Below, one piece after another: positions 1-5,359 of a stretch of 6,040 nucleotides of DNA. The translations under genes were made by a program, and so were the position numbers. Within the stretch, counting starts at the first letter, position 1. Each line of letters starts with the position of its first letter. The DNA comes from Candidatus Sulfotelmatobacter sp. (GTDB lineage: Bacteria; Acidobacteriota; Terriglobia; Terriglobales; Acidobacteriaceae), in contig JASIKQ010000623.1 in the NCBI GenBank assembly GCA_030049565.1, positions 1 through 6,040 of the forward strand. Reading direction: 5' to 3'. Below the pieces are notes generated by a model. That model had not been told where the DNA came from, did not search any database, and saw only the letters and a list, made by a program, of their open reading frames with translations.

Positions 1-162
1 GTTCCTTCTTCCGCTCTTAGATGCCGTTTTCCGCGTCCTGCGGCGATCAAAAATCGGGCAAGTTTCGGCCAATTCTACTGCTCGAAAAGGGGCGCGTGAA
101 CAAAAGACAACTCAAAATTGAATCTCCTTCGTCCGTTGCGGCGCTTTCGGCATCGGAGTGCC

Positions 163-327
163 ATGACTCTAGAGATCCTCAAGCTGAAATCCGAGACGCG
201 CCTGCCGGTGTCGAACCGCACTCCACCCGATCCCCTGCCCGCACCAGTGAAAGAACAGCCGTCGCCCCTCGAAAACCCCGACGCGCCGCTGCGCGAGCCA
301 AATCCCGAGGAGCCGGAACATATTTAG
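163..327 (+). CDS. Small proline-rich acidic protein, function unknown
   Basis: A 54-residue reading frame starting at ATG 163, with a GGAG (155-158) four bases upstream as a rather close ribosome binding site. The N-terminal ~18 residues look ordinary and slightly basic (MTLEILKLKSETRLPVSNR). The rest is dominated by Pro, Glu and Asp with PxP and EPxPEEPE patterns, so it is probably disordered. There is no signal peptide, membrane span or cysteine. The frame stays open upstream to a TTG at 118, but the ATG has the better binding site. It converges on sodC with 30 bases between the two stop codons. I do not recognise a family. The clean start, the compositional bias and the fit to the gap favour a real gene, but a chance frame in GC-rich DNA is possible. 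Confidence 0.42.
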   Translation: MTLEILKLKSETRLPVSNRTPPDPLPAPVKEQPSPLENPDAPLREPNPEEPEHI

Positions 328-358
328 CGGCTGGCTCCTGGTTGAGCAAAAACCCGCT
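326..358. terminator. Possible hairpin between two convergent genes
   Basis: AGCGG (326-330) pairs with CCGCT (354-358), and inside it GCTC (334-337) pairs with GAGC (344-347). The structure fills the gap between the stop of the small proline-rich frame and the stop of sodC, so it could stop transcription from either side. Neither strand has a clear run of T after the stem, so it is a weak candidate. Confidence 0.25.
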
Positions 359-873
359 TACTTGGTGATCACGCCGCACGCGATGCGGTCGCCCGAATTC
401 CCCGAAGGGTCAGTCTTATAGTCATCCGGTTTGGCATGAATGATAATGGCCGTTCCGCCATTGCTGAATAGCGAGTGAGCGCCTTCACCCAGGGTCACGT
501 CTTTGTTTTCCAGAAATGCGTCCGCGCTTCCGCTCTCACTAACGGTGAAATTGCGCGTGTCTCCGGCATGGTGCCCTTCGGGATTGTCGAAGCCATGTTT
601 CTTCCCGTCGGGATTGAAGTGTCCGCCCGCGGACTTGAAATCCGGTGCATCGCATTTCGGGTTCTGATGAAAGTGGATGGCATGCTCGCCCGGCGGCAGG
701 TCGTGCAGTTCCAGCTTGATGCCTACGCCCGATTTTTTTTCTAAAAGTACCACGTAGCCTACATCTTTGCCTTGTGCATCTTTTAGGTCGACTTTGGTTT
801 TGGCGGCGCTGGGAAGCCCGGTGAGCGCGAGAAACGCGGCCAGCGAAAGCAGGGGAAAGCCACGATTTTTCAT
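358..873 (-). CDS. sodC: Secreted Cu/Zn superoxide dismutase
   Basis: Converts superoxide to oxygen and hydrogen peroxide outside the cytoplasm. The 171-residue protein has a signal peptide (about residues 1-24, cleaved after PSAA) and then a complete SodC domain. By alignment to the family, the copper ligands are H67, H69 (HFH), H85 (GGHFNP) and H146 (IIHAKPDDY). H85 also bridges to zinc, whose other ligands are H93, H102 and D105 (HAGD). C74 and C166 form the expected disulphide, and R163 is the active-site arginine (DRIACGV). All key residues are present, so the enzyme should be active. I chose ATG at 873 because the signal peptide follows at once. An ATG at 882 would add three residues but sits inside the -10 box. 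The frame is open further upstream, but that part would run into the neighbouring divergent gene and has no SodC similarity. Confidence 0.95.
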   Translation of the reverse strand: MKNRGFPLLSLAAFLALTGLPSAAKTKVDLKDAQGKDVGYVVLLEKKSGVGIKLELHDLPPGEHAIHFHQNPKCDAPDFKSAGGHFNPDGKKHGFDNPEGHHAGDTRNFTVSESGSADAFLENKDVTLGEGAHSLFSNGGTAIIIHAKPDDYKTDPSGNSGDRIACGVITK

Positions 874-880
874 GCTGGGC

Positions 881-911
881 ATTATAGACCGATATGGCCT
901 TTCGTTGTCAT
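881..911 (-). promoter_or_regulatory. Likely sodC promoter, placing the start at or next to the ATG
   Basis: On the minus strand a perfect TATAAT lies at 886-881 and an ATGACA (five of six matches to TTGACA) at 911-906, with a 19-base spacer, slightly long. Transcription would begin about seven bases after the -10, at roughly 874-873, which is the ATG of sodC. No Shine-Dalgarno sequence precedes that ATG. This fits a leaderless mRNA. Confidence 0.45.
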
Positions 912-956
912 ATCCGCAGCACCAACGGGCTATGCTGGATTCACAAGCCGGTGGAG

Positions 957-962
957 TATACT
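957..962 (+). promoter_or_regulatory. Possible -10 box for the coiled-coil/zapA genes
   Basis: TATACT at 957-962 matches the -10 consensus in five of six bases and lies about 40 bases before the coiled-coil gene. No good -35 sits at the right distance. The best 16-17 bases upstream (CTGGAT, 935-940) is poor. This promoter would be divergent from that of sodC. Confidence 0.25.
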
Positions 963-1002
963 GCGGAAAAGTCCAAAATCTCATTGGGGAAAAGCGGCAA
1001 TC

Positions 1003-1296
1003 ATGTCGTTGAACGCGGTGGAACAGGTGACGGAACAGGTTCCGGTTGACAATTTTCAGGAGCTGGAAGAGAAGATTTATCGCACCATTGAGCTGTACAA
1101 AGCCGCGCGGGCAGCGCAGGCGGCTGCCGAGCGCGATGCGGAGCGTGTGCGCGAGCAGATGGAAGATCGCGAGCAAGAGTTAGCGGTACTGCGCCGCGAA
1201 ACCGTGCAATTGCGCAAGGAGCGCGAAGAAATTCGCGGACGGGTGGAGAAGATGCTGGCGCAGATCGAGTCGATCGCCGAGGAGCGCGCGAGCTAA
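1003..1296 (+). CDS. Short coiled-coil protein next to ZapA (ZapB/TIGR02449-like position)
   Basis: A 97-residue protein. From about residue 17 to the end it is almost pure charged alpha-helix (Glu, Arg, Gln, Ala, Leu) with heptad-like spacing, for example REQELAVLRRETVQLRKERE, which suggests a coiled coil that forms dimers. There is no signal peptide or membrane span. A short coiled-coil gene just before zapA is a recurring arrangement (TIGR02449 genes before zapA in Pseudomonas), and ZapB itself is a coiled-coil partner of ZapA at the division ring. A role in cell division is therefore a reasonable inference from position and shape, not from clear sequence identity. The ATG at 1003 is weakly supported by GGGGA at 986-990, 12 bases away. 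Other filament-like helper functions are possible. Confidence 0.8.
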   Translation: MSLNAVEQVTEQVPVDNFQELEEKIYRTIELYKAARAAQAAAERDAERVREQMEDREQELAVLRRETVQLRKEREEIRGRVEKMLAQIESIAEERAS

Positions 1297-1304
1297 ACGG
1301 CGGC

Positions 1305-1403
1305 TCCAGCTTTCGGGCTTCGGCGTGTGGCGCTGGACAGATTTTCGATTCGCTCGGATTGCAAGCTTTCTTGCTTGCCGCAGAAAACGACAAACATTTC
1401 GTT
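1305..1403 (+). other. Hairpin-rich leader between the coiled-coil gene and zapA
   Basis: The 150-base gap (1297-1446) has no reading frame of note but three simple stems in a row: TCCAGC/GCTGGA (1305-1310 with 1332-1337), GCAAGC/GCTTGC with a TTTCTT loop (1361-1378), and AACGA/TCGTT with an 8-base loop (1386-1403). A strong GGAGGA follows at 1420-1425 but is 21 bases from the zapA ATG. It may be a structured 5' leader or a small RNA. A 6S RNA is worth testing because ssrS lies beside zapA in other bacteria, but I cannot show the closing stem and open bubble expected of 6S. Confidence 0.3.
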
Positions 1404-1446
1404 GTAGGCAGCATCCAACGGAGGACGGCAACAGCAGCAAACAGCT

Positions 1447-1782
1447 ATGGCGACAGCAGTCAAAGATGCGGCGGTAAAAGACACGCAGAACTCCAGCGTG
1501 CGGGTGGAGATTTTTGATCAGGTCTATAATCTGCGCGGATCCGATCCGAAGTACATCCTCCAACTGGCGCAGTACGTCGATTCCAAGATACGCGCCGTCG
1601 CCCAGGCAACCAACACCATCGACACCATTCGCCTTGCCGTCCTGGCCGCCCTGAATATCGCTGATGAGTACCATCTTCTAAAGCGCAAGCAGGAGACCGG
1701 AGCGACGGATTATCAGAAGCGCGCGCATCGATTAGTAAATGCCCTGGATGAAGTTCTCCGCGACGAACGCAAGGCGGGTTAG
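1447..1782 (+). CDS. zapA: Cell division protein ZapA
   Basis: ZapA binds FtsZ in the cytoplasm and bundles its filaments at the division site. The 111-residue protein fits the family. After a ~17-residue polar tail comes the beta strand with the short 'V-I-Y-L' pattern (VRVEIFDQVYNLRG, residues 18-31), the first helix with the typical YILQLAQYVDSKI (36-48), and the long dimerisation helix with the hallmark RLAVLAALNIADEY (62-75), followed by a charged coiled tail. ATG 1447 is the only in-frame start that keeps the domain intact. Its upstream GGAGGA is unusually far (21 bases), so either another weak site is used or the leader folds to bring it closer. It follows the coiled-coil gene and its 3' end overlaps the next gene by 35 bases. 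Confidence 0.9.
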   Translation: MATAVKDAAVKDTQNSSVRVEIFDQVYNLRGSDPKYILQLAQYVDSKIRAVAQATNTIDTIRLAVLAALNIADEYHLLKRKQETGATDYQKRAHRLVNALDEVLRDERKAG

Positions 1783-2761
1783 TCTGCGCCATGCCTCGAC
1801 TCTCTTTTGTTTGCTCGCTGTGGCTGCTACCTCCACCCTCTCGCAGGAAACCACATTCCACGCTCAAACCAATGTTGTCTTGATTCCGGCTCTGGTAAAG
1901 AACACCAAAGGCGAGGTTGTCCCTGGGCTGAAGGCCGAGGATTTCATCATCGAAGACGATGGTATCGCGCAACCAGTTCACCTCGACGAATCGGCAGAAA
2001 GCGAGCCCGTTTCGCTGGTTCTCGCCATCCAGCGCGGGCGTCGCGCAGATTATGAATCTCCTCGCATTCGTGGACTCGGCACCATGATCGACTCGCTCCT
2101 CGCCGATGGCCGAGGCAAAGCGGCCATTATCGAGTTCGATAGCCAGGTGCAGCTGGTGCAAAATTTCACCGGCGACTCGGAGCAGGTCGCCCAAAGTCTC
2201 AAATCCCTACGACCCGGCGATGGTGGCGCCGCCATCCTCGATGCTCTTGACTACGCTGCAAGAATGCTTGAAACCGTTCCCAAACCCAGGCAGCGCGTTC
2301 TGCTGCTAATCAGCGAAACCCGCGACCACGGCAGCCAGACCGCGAAAATCGACGACGTCGTAGCTGAGATCGGCCAGAGCAACACCGCCGTCTATGCTTT
2401 GGCATTTTCGCCATCCCGCTCCAACGTTCTCGATACCATGCGTGGCAACAACATCGACGAGATGCACCCGGAACCCGATTTGCTCGCGCCCTTCCTGCTC
2501 GCTGCCCAAGCCATGCGAAAGAATATGCCGAAAACCGTGGCTTCCATGACTGGCGGCGAATATGAATTATTTGCCACTAGAAAAAGCTTCGATTCCCGCA
2601 TGATCGATTTCACCAATCACGTTCATACGCGCTATTTACTGAGTATCGAGCCGAATGACCCGCATCCCGGATTGCACCGGCTCCGCGTGCGGCTGAAGGA
2701 TCCCGGCAACAGCATCGTTCTGGCCCGCAGCAGCTATTGGGCCACAGAAGCGGCAAAGTAA
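1748..2761 (+). CDS. Secreted VWFA-related protein with a degenerate metal site
   Basis: A 337-residue protein with an N-terminal signal peptide (about 1-33: an Arg-rich start, then TLFCLLAVAATSTLSQ) and a layout like the acidobacterial VWFA-related family (TIGR03436). First comes a short beta domain (residues ~40-80, LIPALVKNTKGEVVPGLKAE then DF-IIEDDG), then a von Willebrand A-like fold (~88-270), and a C-terminal strand region ending in YLLSIEP...RVRLKDP. Most VWA domains bind a metal through DxSxS, a Thr and an Asp. Here the first strand reads LVLAIQRGRRADY, the usual GGTALYDAL is GGAAILDAL, and the usual SDG/ED is ISETRD, so the site is largely lost. It probably acts as a protein-binding module in the periplasm or at the cell surface. 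The start is uncertain: ATG 1748 gives a compact signal peptide, and ATG 1739 adds three residues. Both lie inside zapA, so translation may be coupled. Confidence 0.82.
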   Translation: MKFSATNARRVSLRHASTLFCLLAVAATSTLSQETTFHAQTNVVLIPALVKNTKGEVVPGLKAEDFIIEDDGIAQPVHLDESAESEPVSLVLAIQRGRRADYESPRIRGLGTMIDSLLADGRGKAAIIEFDSQVQLVQNFTGDSEQVAQSLKSLRPGDGGAAILDALDYAARMLETVPKPRQRVLLLISETRDHGSQTAKIDDVVAEIGQSNTAVYALAFSPSRSNVLDTMRGNNIDEMHPEPDLLAPFLLAAQAMRKNMPKTVASMTGGEYELFATRKSFDSRMIDFTNHVHTRYLLSIEPNDPHPGLHRLRVRLKDPGNSIVLARSSYWATEAAK

Positions 2762-2955
2762 GCTTTCGCAGGATCACCGCCGGCACGTATCGGGAGGTCT
2801 CCGAAACGCGTGCAGTTCTGTGGAAGGCGGTGCTTGAACTCCGGGTAACGCGCCCAAAAAAGCGACAATCAGTGCTCGCTGTCACTCGAACGAGGGCAAT
2901 GTTGTGCCAAAAACAATGAGAGCCGAAGTGGGCGGTGAGGCGACTGCCTACAACC
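2762..2955. other. Gene-free stretch after the VWFA-related gene
   Basis: In six frames I see no recognisable protein. The open frames here lack a start with a binding site and have no familiar motif. The only structure I can point to is the minus-strand hairpin with a T run at 2856-2880. I see no terminator for the VWFA-related gene on the plus strand. Confidence 0.5.
2856..2880 (-). terminator. Possible rho-independent terminator of the microprotein gene
   Basis: Read on the minus strand, AGCGA (2880-2876) pairs with TCGCT (2865-2861) across a 10-base loop, and the stem is followed directly by a run of T (complement of the A run 2856-2861). It lies about 75 bases after the stop of the 30-residue microprotein gene. 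The stem is short (5 bp), so confidence is limited. Confidence 0.35.
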
Positions 2956-3048
2956 TTAGTGTTTGAAGTACGTCCATGCGGCGATGATCACCAGCAGAAT
3001 GGTGATGATCCACAAAGACGAATCACTCATATTAGTCTTCTTAGCCAT
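2956..3048 (-). CDS. 30-residue single-pass membrane microprotein
   Basis: A tiny minus-strand frame, ATG at 3048 to TAA at 2956. It encodes a short polar head with two lysines (MAKKTNMSDSS, 1-11), one strongly hydrophobic segment with Trp at both ends (LWIITILLVIIAAWTY, 12-27) and a basic tail (FKH). This is the layout of a small single-pass inner-membrane protein. A second ATG at 3030 would give 24 residues. It has AAGAAG about six bases upstream, and homologues may start there. For ATG 3048 a GGGGGT stretch lies about 12 bases upstream. Such short hydrophobic frames are seen in acidobacterial genomes, though I cannot name a family. The role is unknown. Stabilising a membrane complex is common for proteins of this shape, but nothing here shows a partner. 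Confidence 0.6.
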   Translation of the reverse strand: MAKKTNMSDSSLWIITILLVIIAAWTYFKH

Positions 3049-3095
3049 GCGCCGAATATTACCCCCAAACCGGCCTGTGGGCGCAAGAAAAAATC

Positions 3096-3106
3096 GTTTC
3101 AGAAAC
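3096..3106. repeat. Short perfect palindrome GTTTC-A-GAAAC
   Basis: Two 5-base arms around one central base, about 50 bases upstream of the microprotein start. It is small enough to occur by chance but lies where an operator could be. Confidence 0.25.
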
Positions 3107-3142
3107 CAAAATATAAAATTTGCCTCCTGGTTGTTCTGGGAA

Positions 3143-3155
3143 GGCGACCGTCGCC
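3143..3155. repeat. Perfect palindrome GGCGAC-C-GTCGCC
   Basis: Two 6-base arms around a single central C, between the microprotein gene and the decayed isomerase. As DNA it resembles a binding site for a dimeric repressor. As RNA it would be a tight hairpin with a three-base loop. No regulator gene is nearby. Confidence 0.3.
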
Positions 3156-3238
3156 AGTTTCAAGCCACTTTTTGACCTTTCATTCCTGATTACTATTTGT
3201 TAGTACTATTTTCGTTTGTTTCCGTATTCCTTCGGAAC

Positions 3239-3511
3239 ATGAAACCCTCGCTGCGCTCCTCGTCTTGCCGGATGAAGAAAAGCAAGCGCGTGGTTTGCAG
3301 CATACGGGAGCCGAAATTGCGCAGCAGCCTCAGACGTGGAGGACCACGTATGAATTGTTTCGCAAACGGCATTCCGAAATCCGGGATTTCTTGCAAGCGG
3401 CGGGAATCGGCGCAGACCCAAGCCGCCGTCCCACGGTTTTTCTCGTCGGCGCTGGTACCTCCGATTACTGGGGCGCTCTCTGGCATCACTGTTGCGCCGT
3501 TCCTGGCAATC
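3239..3511 (+). pseudogene. N-terminal relic of a SIS-domain sugar-phosphate isomerase (AgaS-like)
   Basis: The conceptual protein follows the N-terminal part of AgaS/SIS sugar isomerases, which act on phosphorylated amino sugars such as galactosamine-6-phosphate. The sequence reads ETLAALLVLPDEEKQARGLQ, then HTGAEIAQQPQTW, then RPTVFLVGAGTSDY (the first SIS strand and phosphate-binding loop), then GRSLASLLRRSWQS. These pieces are not in one frame. ATG 3239 is out of frame with the following codons by one missing base (ATG-AAACCC instead of ATG-GAAACC), and a second one-base loss at about 3469-3470 separates GTSDY from GRSL. After ~90 codons the similarity stops abruptly, where a full protein has well over 300 residues. 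The gene is therefore dead. Overlapping open frames on both strands here are by-products. Confidence 0.7.
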
Positions 3512-3658
3512 TGGAACCATCCCACCCTGCTTCTGGGACAGGCCGGAGAGATCAGCCAGGAACCCGTGGCCGTCGAGTTCGGAACACCCGAATTCGGCCT
3601 GCCGCAGGCGGCTCGCGACCCGCGCTTTATTCAGTTCGCCATGAAATTTCATTTCTAG
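3512..3658 (+). pseudogene. C-terminal relic of an Oar-like TonB-dependent receptor
   Basis: The last 48 codons before TAG 3656 read WNHPTLLLGQAGEIS..., then FGTPEFGLPQAARDPR, then FIQFAMKFHF. This is the typical ending of large acidobacterial outer-membrane TonB-dependent receptors with a carboxypeptidase-regulatory N-terminal domain: an (F/W)NHP motif, a 'FG-P' stretch, DPR, and a last beta strand finishing in Phe, the signal for barrel insertion. The other ~1,000 residues expected of such a receptor are missing. No start codon or binding site belongs to it, and it begins exactly where the isomerase relic ends, in another frame. It cannot make a functional receptor. Confidence 0.65.
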
Positions 3659-3674
3659 AGCGATTTAGTTGACT

Positions 3675-3688
3675 GTGCCCGTGGGCAC
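3675..3688. repeat. Hairpin GTGCCC-GT-GGGCAC after the DUF481 gene
   Basis: A perfect inverted repeat (3675-3680 with 3683-3688), which as RNA would fold as a 5-bp stem with a four-base loop. It lies seven bases past the DUF481 stop codon on the minus strand and also just after the receptor relic on the plus strand. It may help end transcription, but there is no T run, so a standard intrinsic terminator is not shown. Confidence 0.3.
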
Positions 3689-3694
3689 CACTTA

Positions 3695-4792
3695 CTAGTG
3701 GTTGAACGAAAAGTTCAATCCCGTCGTCAGGATCACATCATTCTTTTTCGTGCCCGCGGGCGGATTGGAAACATAGATATCGCTGAACTGATTCTGCCAT
3801 CCCAGCCACTTGCCCAGTTTCGTCACCGTTCCTAATAGAAACGTTTCCTGATATTCGCCTCCATCCGAAAGATTGGGATAGAAATCAAGTTTCTGTGTGA
3901 TGACGGTGCTCTTGCCCAATTTGTGCATCAAGTCGTCTTCGATGGTCACGGCCACGAAACGATTGGTGACGCCATATGACGTGAGCGTGGGAGGAACAGT
4001 CGCCGGCGTCACTGGCGGTCCATTCGAATACGTTTCGTGCGTATAGTTCAGGCCGCCGATGATGTCGAGGGTTGTCGGGTCGGATTTGATGGCGTGTATG
4101 CCCAAACCACCACCATAGATCTGCCGCAGATCGAGCTCTTGCAACGCGTTGCTGATGAACTGCGCCTCCGCGTCGAGAAACCAGCGCGGCTTGATGTTGT
4201 AGTCGTACTCCGCGCCTGCCTGAACGAGATTTGCCACCTCGCTCGGAGTTGCCAGCGCGTTGGTTGTATAAACAGAACTAAGATAAGCAGTGAGCTTATC
4301 TTTTTCGGTGGGATGCGTGGCATTGAATCCCAGCGCTAGGTTCTCTGTCTGGCTGTTGCCCTGAGCAAGCGAGAATCCCACGTTGCCCCCGCCGTTCCAC
4401 CCGTGCCGCAGGCCGGGATGCAGCGATTTTTCGTACGCGGCTTCTTCCGCATCGTTGCGGATGGTCACAATGTTCGACGTGGAGATCGTTACCGCGCCGC
4501 TCGCAGTTGCGACCTCGAACGTCCCATCTGTTGCAATTACCTTACCCACAACCGTTTTCTTCTCCTTCGTGACAATGTGCAGTTGCTGATCGGTGGTGAG
4601 GTGGGTGACGGCCGTTAAATCGATCGTGACATCTCCGGCCGAGTCAGTGTGGAGAACCAGGTTCTTGCCGTCCGATTTTACGATCTTGCCGGTGAGGTGA
4701 TCGCCATTTTTCAGCGTGATCTGATCCGCAAAAGCGGATACCGCAAACACCAGAAACAAAATGAGGACACTGCATTTAAACTTACGCAACAC
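3695..4792 (-). CDS. Outer-membrane beta-barrel protein, DUF481 family
   Basis: A 365-residue exported protein. Residues 1-22 are a signal peptide (basic start, VLILFLVFAVSAFA, cleaved before DQI). Residues 23-~115 hold two related short beta modules (ITLKNGDHLTGKIVKSDGKN, then KKTVVGKVIATDGTFEVATA), resembling SH3-like repeats. From ~130 onward come alternating strands typical of a barrel (GGGNVGFSLAQGNSQTENLA, AEYDYNIKPRWFLDAEAQF, near-terminal TTGLNFSF), which match DUF481 (YdiY-type 'salt-induced outer membrane protein'). Its role is unknown, and no catalytic residues are evident. It begins with GTG at 4792, six bases after a good GGAGG (4803-4799). The next codon is TTG, which could serve instead. 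It lies 119 bases downstream of tatA on the same strand, probably with its own promoter. Confidence 0.88.
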   Translation of the reverse strand: MLRKFKCSVLILFLVFAVSAFADQITLKNGDHLTGKIVKSDGKNLVLHTDSAGDVTIDLTAVTHLTTDQQLHIVTKEKKTVVGKVIATDGTFEVATASGAVTISTSNIVTIRNDAEEAAYEKSLHPGLRHGWNGGGNVGFSLAQGNSQTENLALGFNATHPTEKDKLTAYLSSVYTTNALATPSEVANLVQAGAEYDYNIKPRWFLDAEAQFISNALQELDLRQIYGGGLGIHAIKSDPTTLDIIGGLNYTHETYSNGPPVTPATVPPTLTSYGVTNRFVAVTIEDDLMHKLGKSTVITQKLDFYPNLSDGGEYQETFLLGTVTKLGKWLGWQNQFSDIYVSNPPAGTKKNDVILTTGLNFSFNH

Positions 4793-4827
4793 GGCCTACC
4801 TCCAGCTTCCAGAGAGAATTCTTGAGC

Positions 4828-4833
4828 TATATA
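4828..4833 (-). promoter_or_regulatory. Possible -10 box of the DUF481 gene
   Basis: TATATA on the minus strand in the tatA-DUF481 gap would place the transcript start about 28 bases before the GTG, leaving room for the GGAGG site. No good -35 is visible at 16-18 bases, so this is tentative. Confidence 0.2.
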
Positions 4834-4911
4834 GGGAACCCAGGATGATGCGATCGGAAATGAATACAGTGCAACCGGATCGAAGACGTTCGCCGGCAGC
4901 GGCAACTGCGA

Positions 4912-5106
4912 TCAACTCTTGACGTCTTTGGACTCGTTGGTCTTATTTTGTTCCGCCGGAGGGGCTTCTTTCATCCCTTCCTTCAGCGCGCGAATTCCTT
5001 CGCCCAGCCCCTTGCCCAGTTCGGGCAGTTTCTTAGGTCCGAAAACCAGCAGAGCAATAGCAAAAATAATGATCAGATGCGTCGGTTGAAACAGACCCTC
5101 AAGCAT
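4912..5106 (-). CDS. tatA: Twin-arginine translocase subunit TatA/TatE
   Basis: TatA forms the size-variable part of the Tat pathway that exports folded proteins across the inner membrane. The 64-residue protein has the standard plan: a short outer N-terminus, one membrane helix (about 9-22, HLIIIFAIALLVF), the FGPKKLPELGK hinge (22-32), an amphipathic helix (32-46) and a polar acidic/basic tail. Length and motifs are normal. ATG 5106 has a strong GGGAGG (5118-5113) six bases upstream. The frame is open ten codons further but without a binding site. No tatB or tatC is in the window, so it is a lone tatA, as in some other bacteria. TatA, TatB and TatE look alike at this length, but FGPKKLPELG and the short tail favour TatA/E. 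Confidence 0.93.
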   Translation of the reverse strand: MLEGLFQPTHLIIIFAIALLVFGPKKLPELGKGLGEGIRALKEGMKEAPPAEQNKTNESKDVKS

Positions 5107-5150
5107 CGCAAACCTCCCAGAGACACCTCTCCACACTTCTACCTTCTAAC

Positions 5151-5179
5151 ACGGTAGTTGAAGCGGGATCGGAAGTCAA
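5151..5179 (-). promoter_or_regulatory. Possible tatA promoter
   Basis: On the minus strand TTGACT (5179-5174, five of six to the -35 consensus) is followed 17 bases later by TACCGT (5156-5151, only three of six to the -10). The transcript would have a leader of about 40 bases with the tatA binding site. The -10 is weak. Confidence 0.25.
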
Positions 5180-5192
5180 ACTTAGCGGTAAT

Positions 5193-5242
5193 GGCTTAAT
5201 TCAGCCGCCACTAACGTAGCGATAGGCGGCTAATTTTGAGCC
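5193..5242. repeat. Pair of GGCT-N-AGCC elements able to form alternative hairpins
   Basis: Two similar units, GGCTTAATTCAGCC (5193-5206) and GGCTAATTTTGAGCC (5228-5242), are each an inverted repeat with an AT centre. Their inner halves also pair with each other: AATT-c-AGCCGCC (5198-5209) with GGCGGCTAATT (5225-5235), 11 bp with one bulged C around a 15-base loop. The element sits between the divergent tatA and DUF1385 genes. It could be a double operator or, in RNA, a pair of mutually exclusive folds. Confidence 0.45.
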
Positions 5243-5359
5243 TAGCGCAGTTGGAAACGTCCGCGACAGAGAATCAGCCTTTGCAGGATCCCGGCTGGCA
5301 TTGCTGCCTGTGGTAACCTACTGTTTGGTGCATTTCTTCCCCGGAGACATCTAATCAGC

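Noticed and set aside
21..368. 115-residue plus-strand frame
   Set aside because: It overlaps the better-supported small frame at 163-327 and the 3' end of sodC. It is Arg/Ala/Ser-rich with no motif, the look of a shadow frame in GC-rich DNA.
874..1176. N-terminal extension of sodC by 101 residues
   Set aside because: It runs through the sodC promoter and into the divergent coiled-coil gene. The signal peptide starts at residue 1 of the shorter form, and the extension has no SodC similarity.
1297..1446. Firm call of a 6S RNA gene
   Set aside because: The position beside zapA is suggestive, but I could not find the long closing stem and central bubble by eye, so it is listed only as a structured stretch to test.
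1460..2194. 244-residue minus-strand frame opposite zapA and the VWFA-related gene
   Set aside because: It lies antisense to two recognisable proteins and has no domain pattern of its own, so it is a shadow frame.
3172..3209. Promoter for the isomerase relic (TTGACC with TACTAT boxes)
   Set aside because: The boxes are 13 or 26 bases apart, neither of which fits a normal sigma-70 spacing. The AT-rich stretch with repeated TACTATTT may be a decayed promoter, but this cannot be supported.
3193..3672. Several overlapping 110-153 residue frames on both strands
   Set aside because: Recognisable similarity jumps between plus-strand frames (isomerase, then receptor), so no single frame is a real gene. 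The minus-strand ones are shadows.
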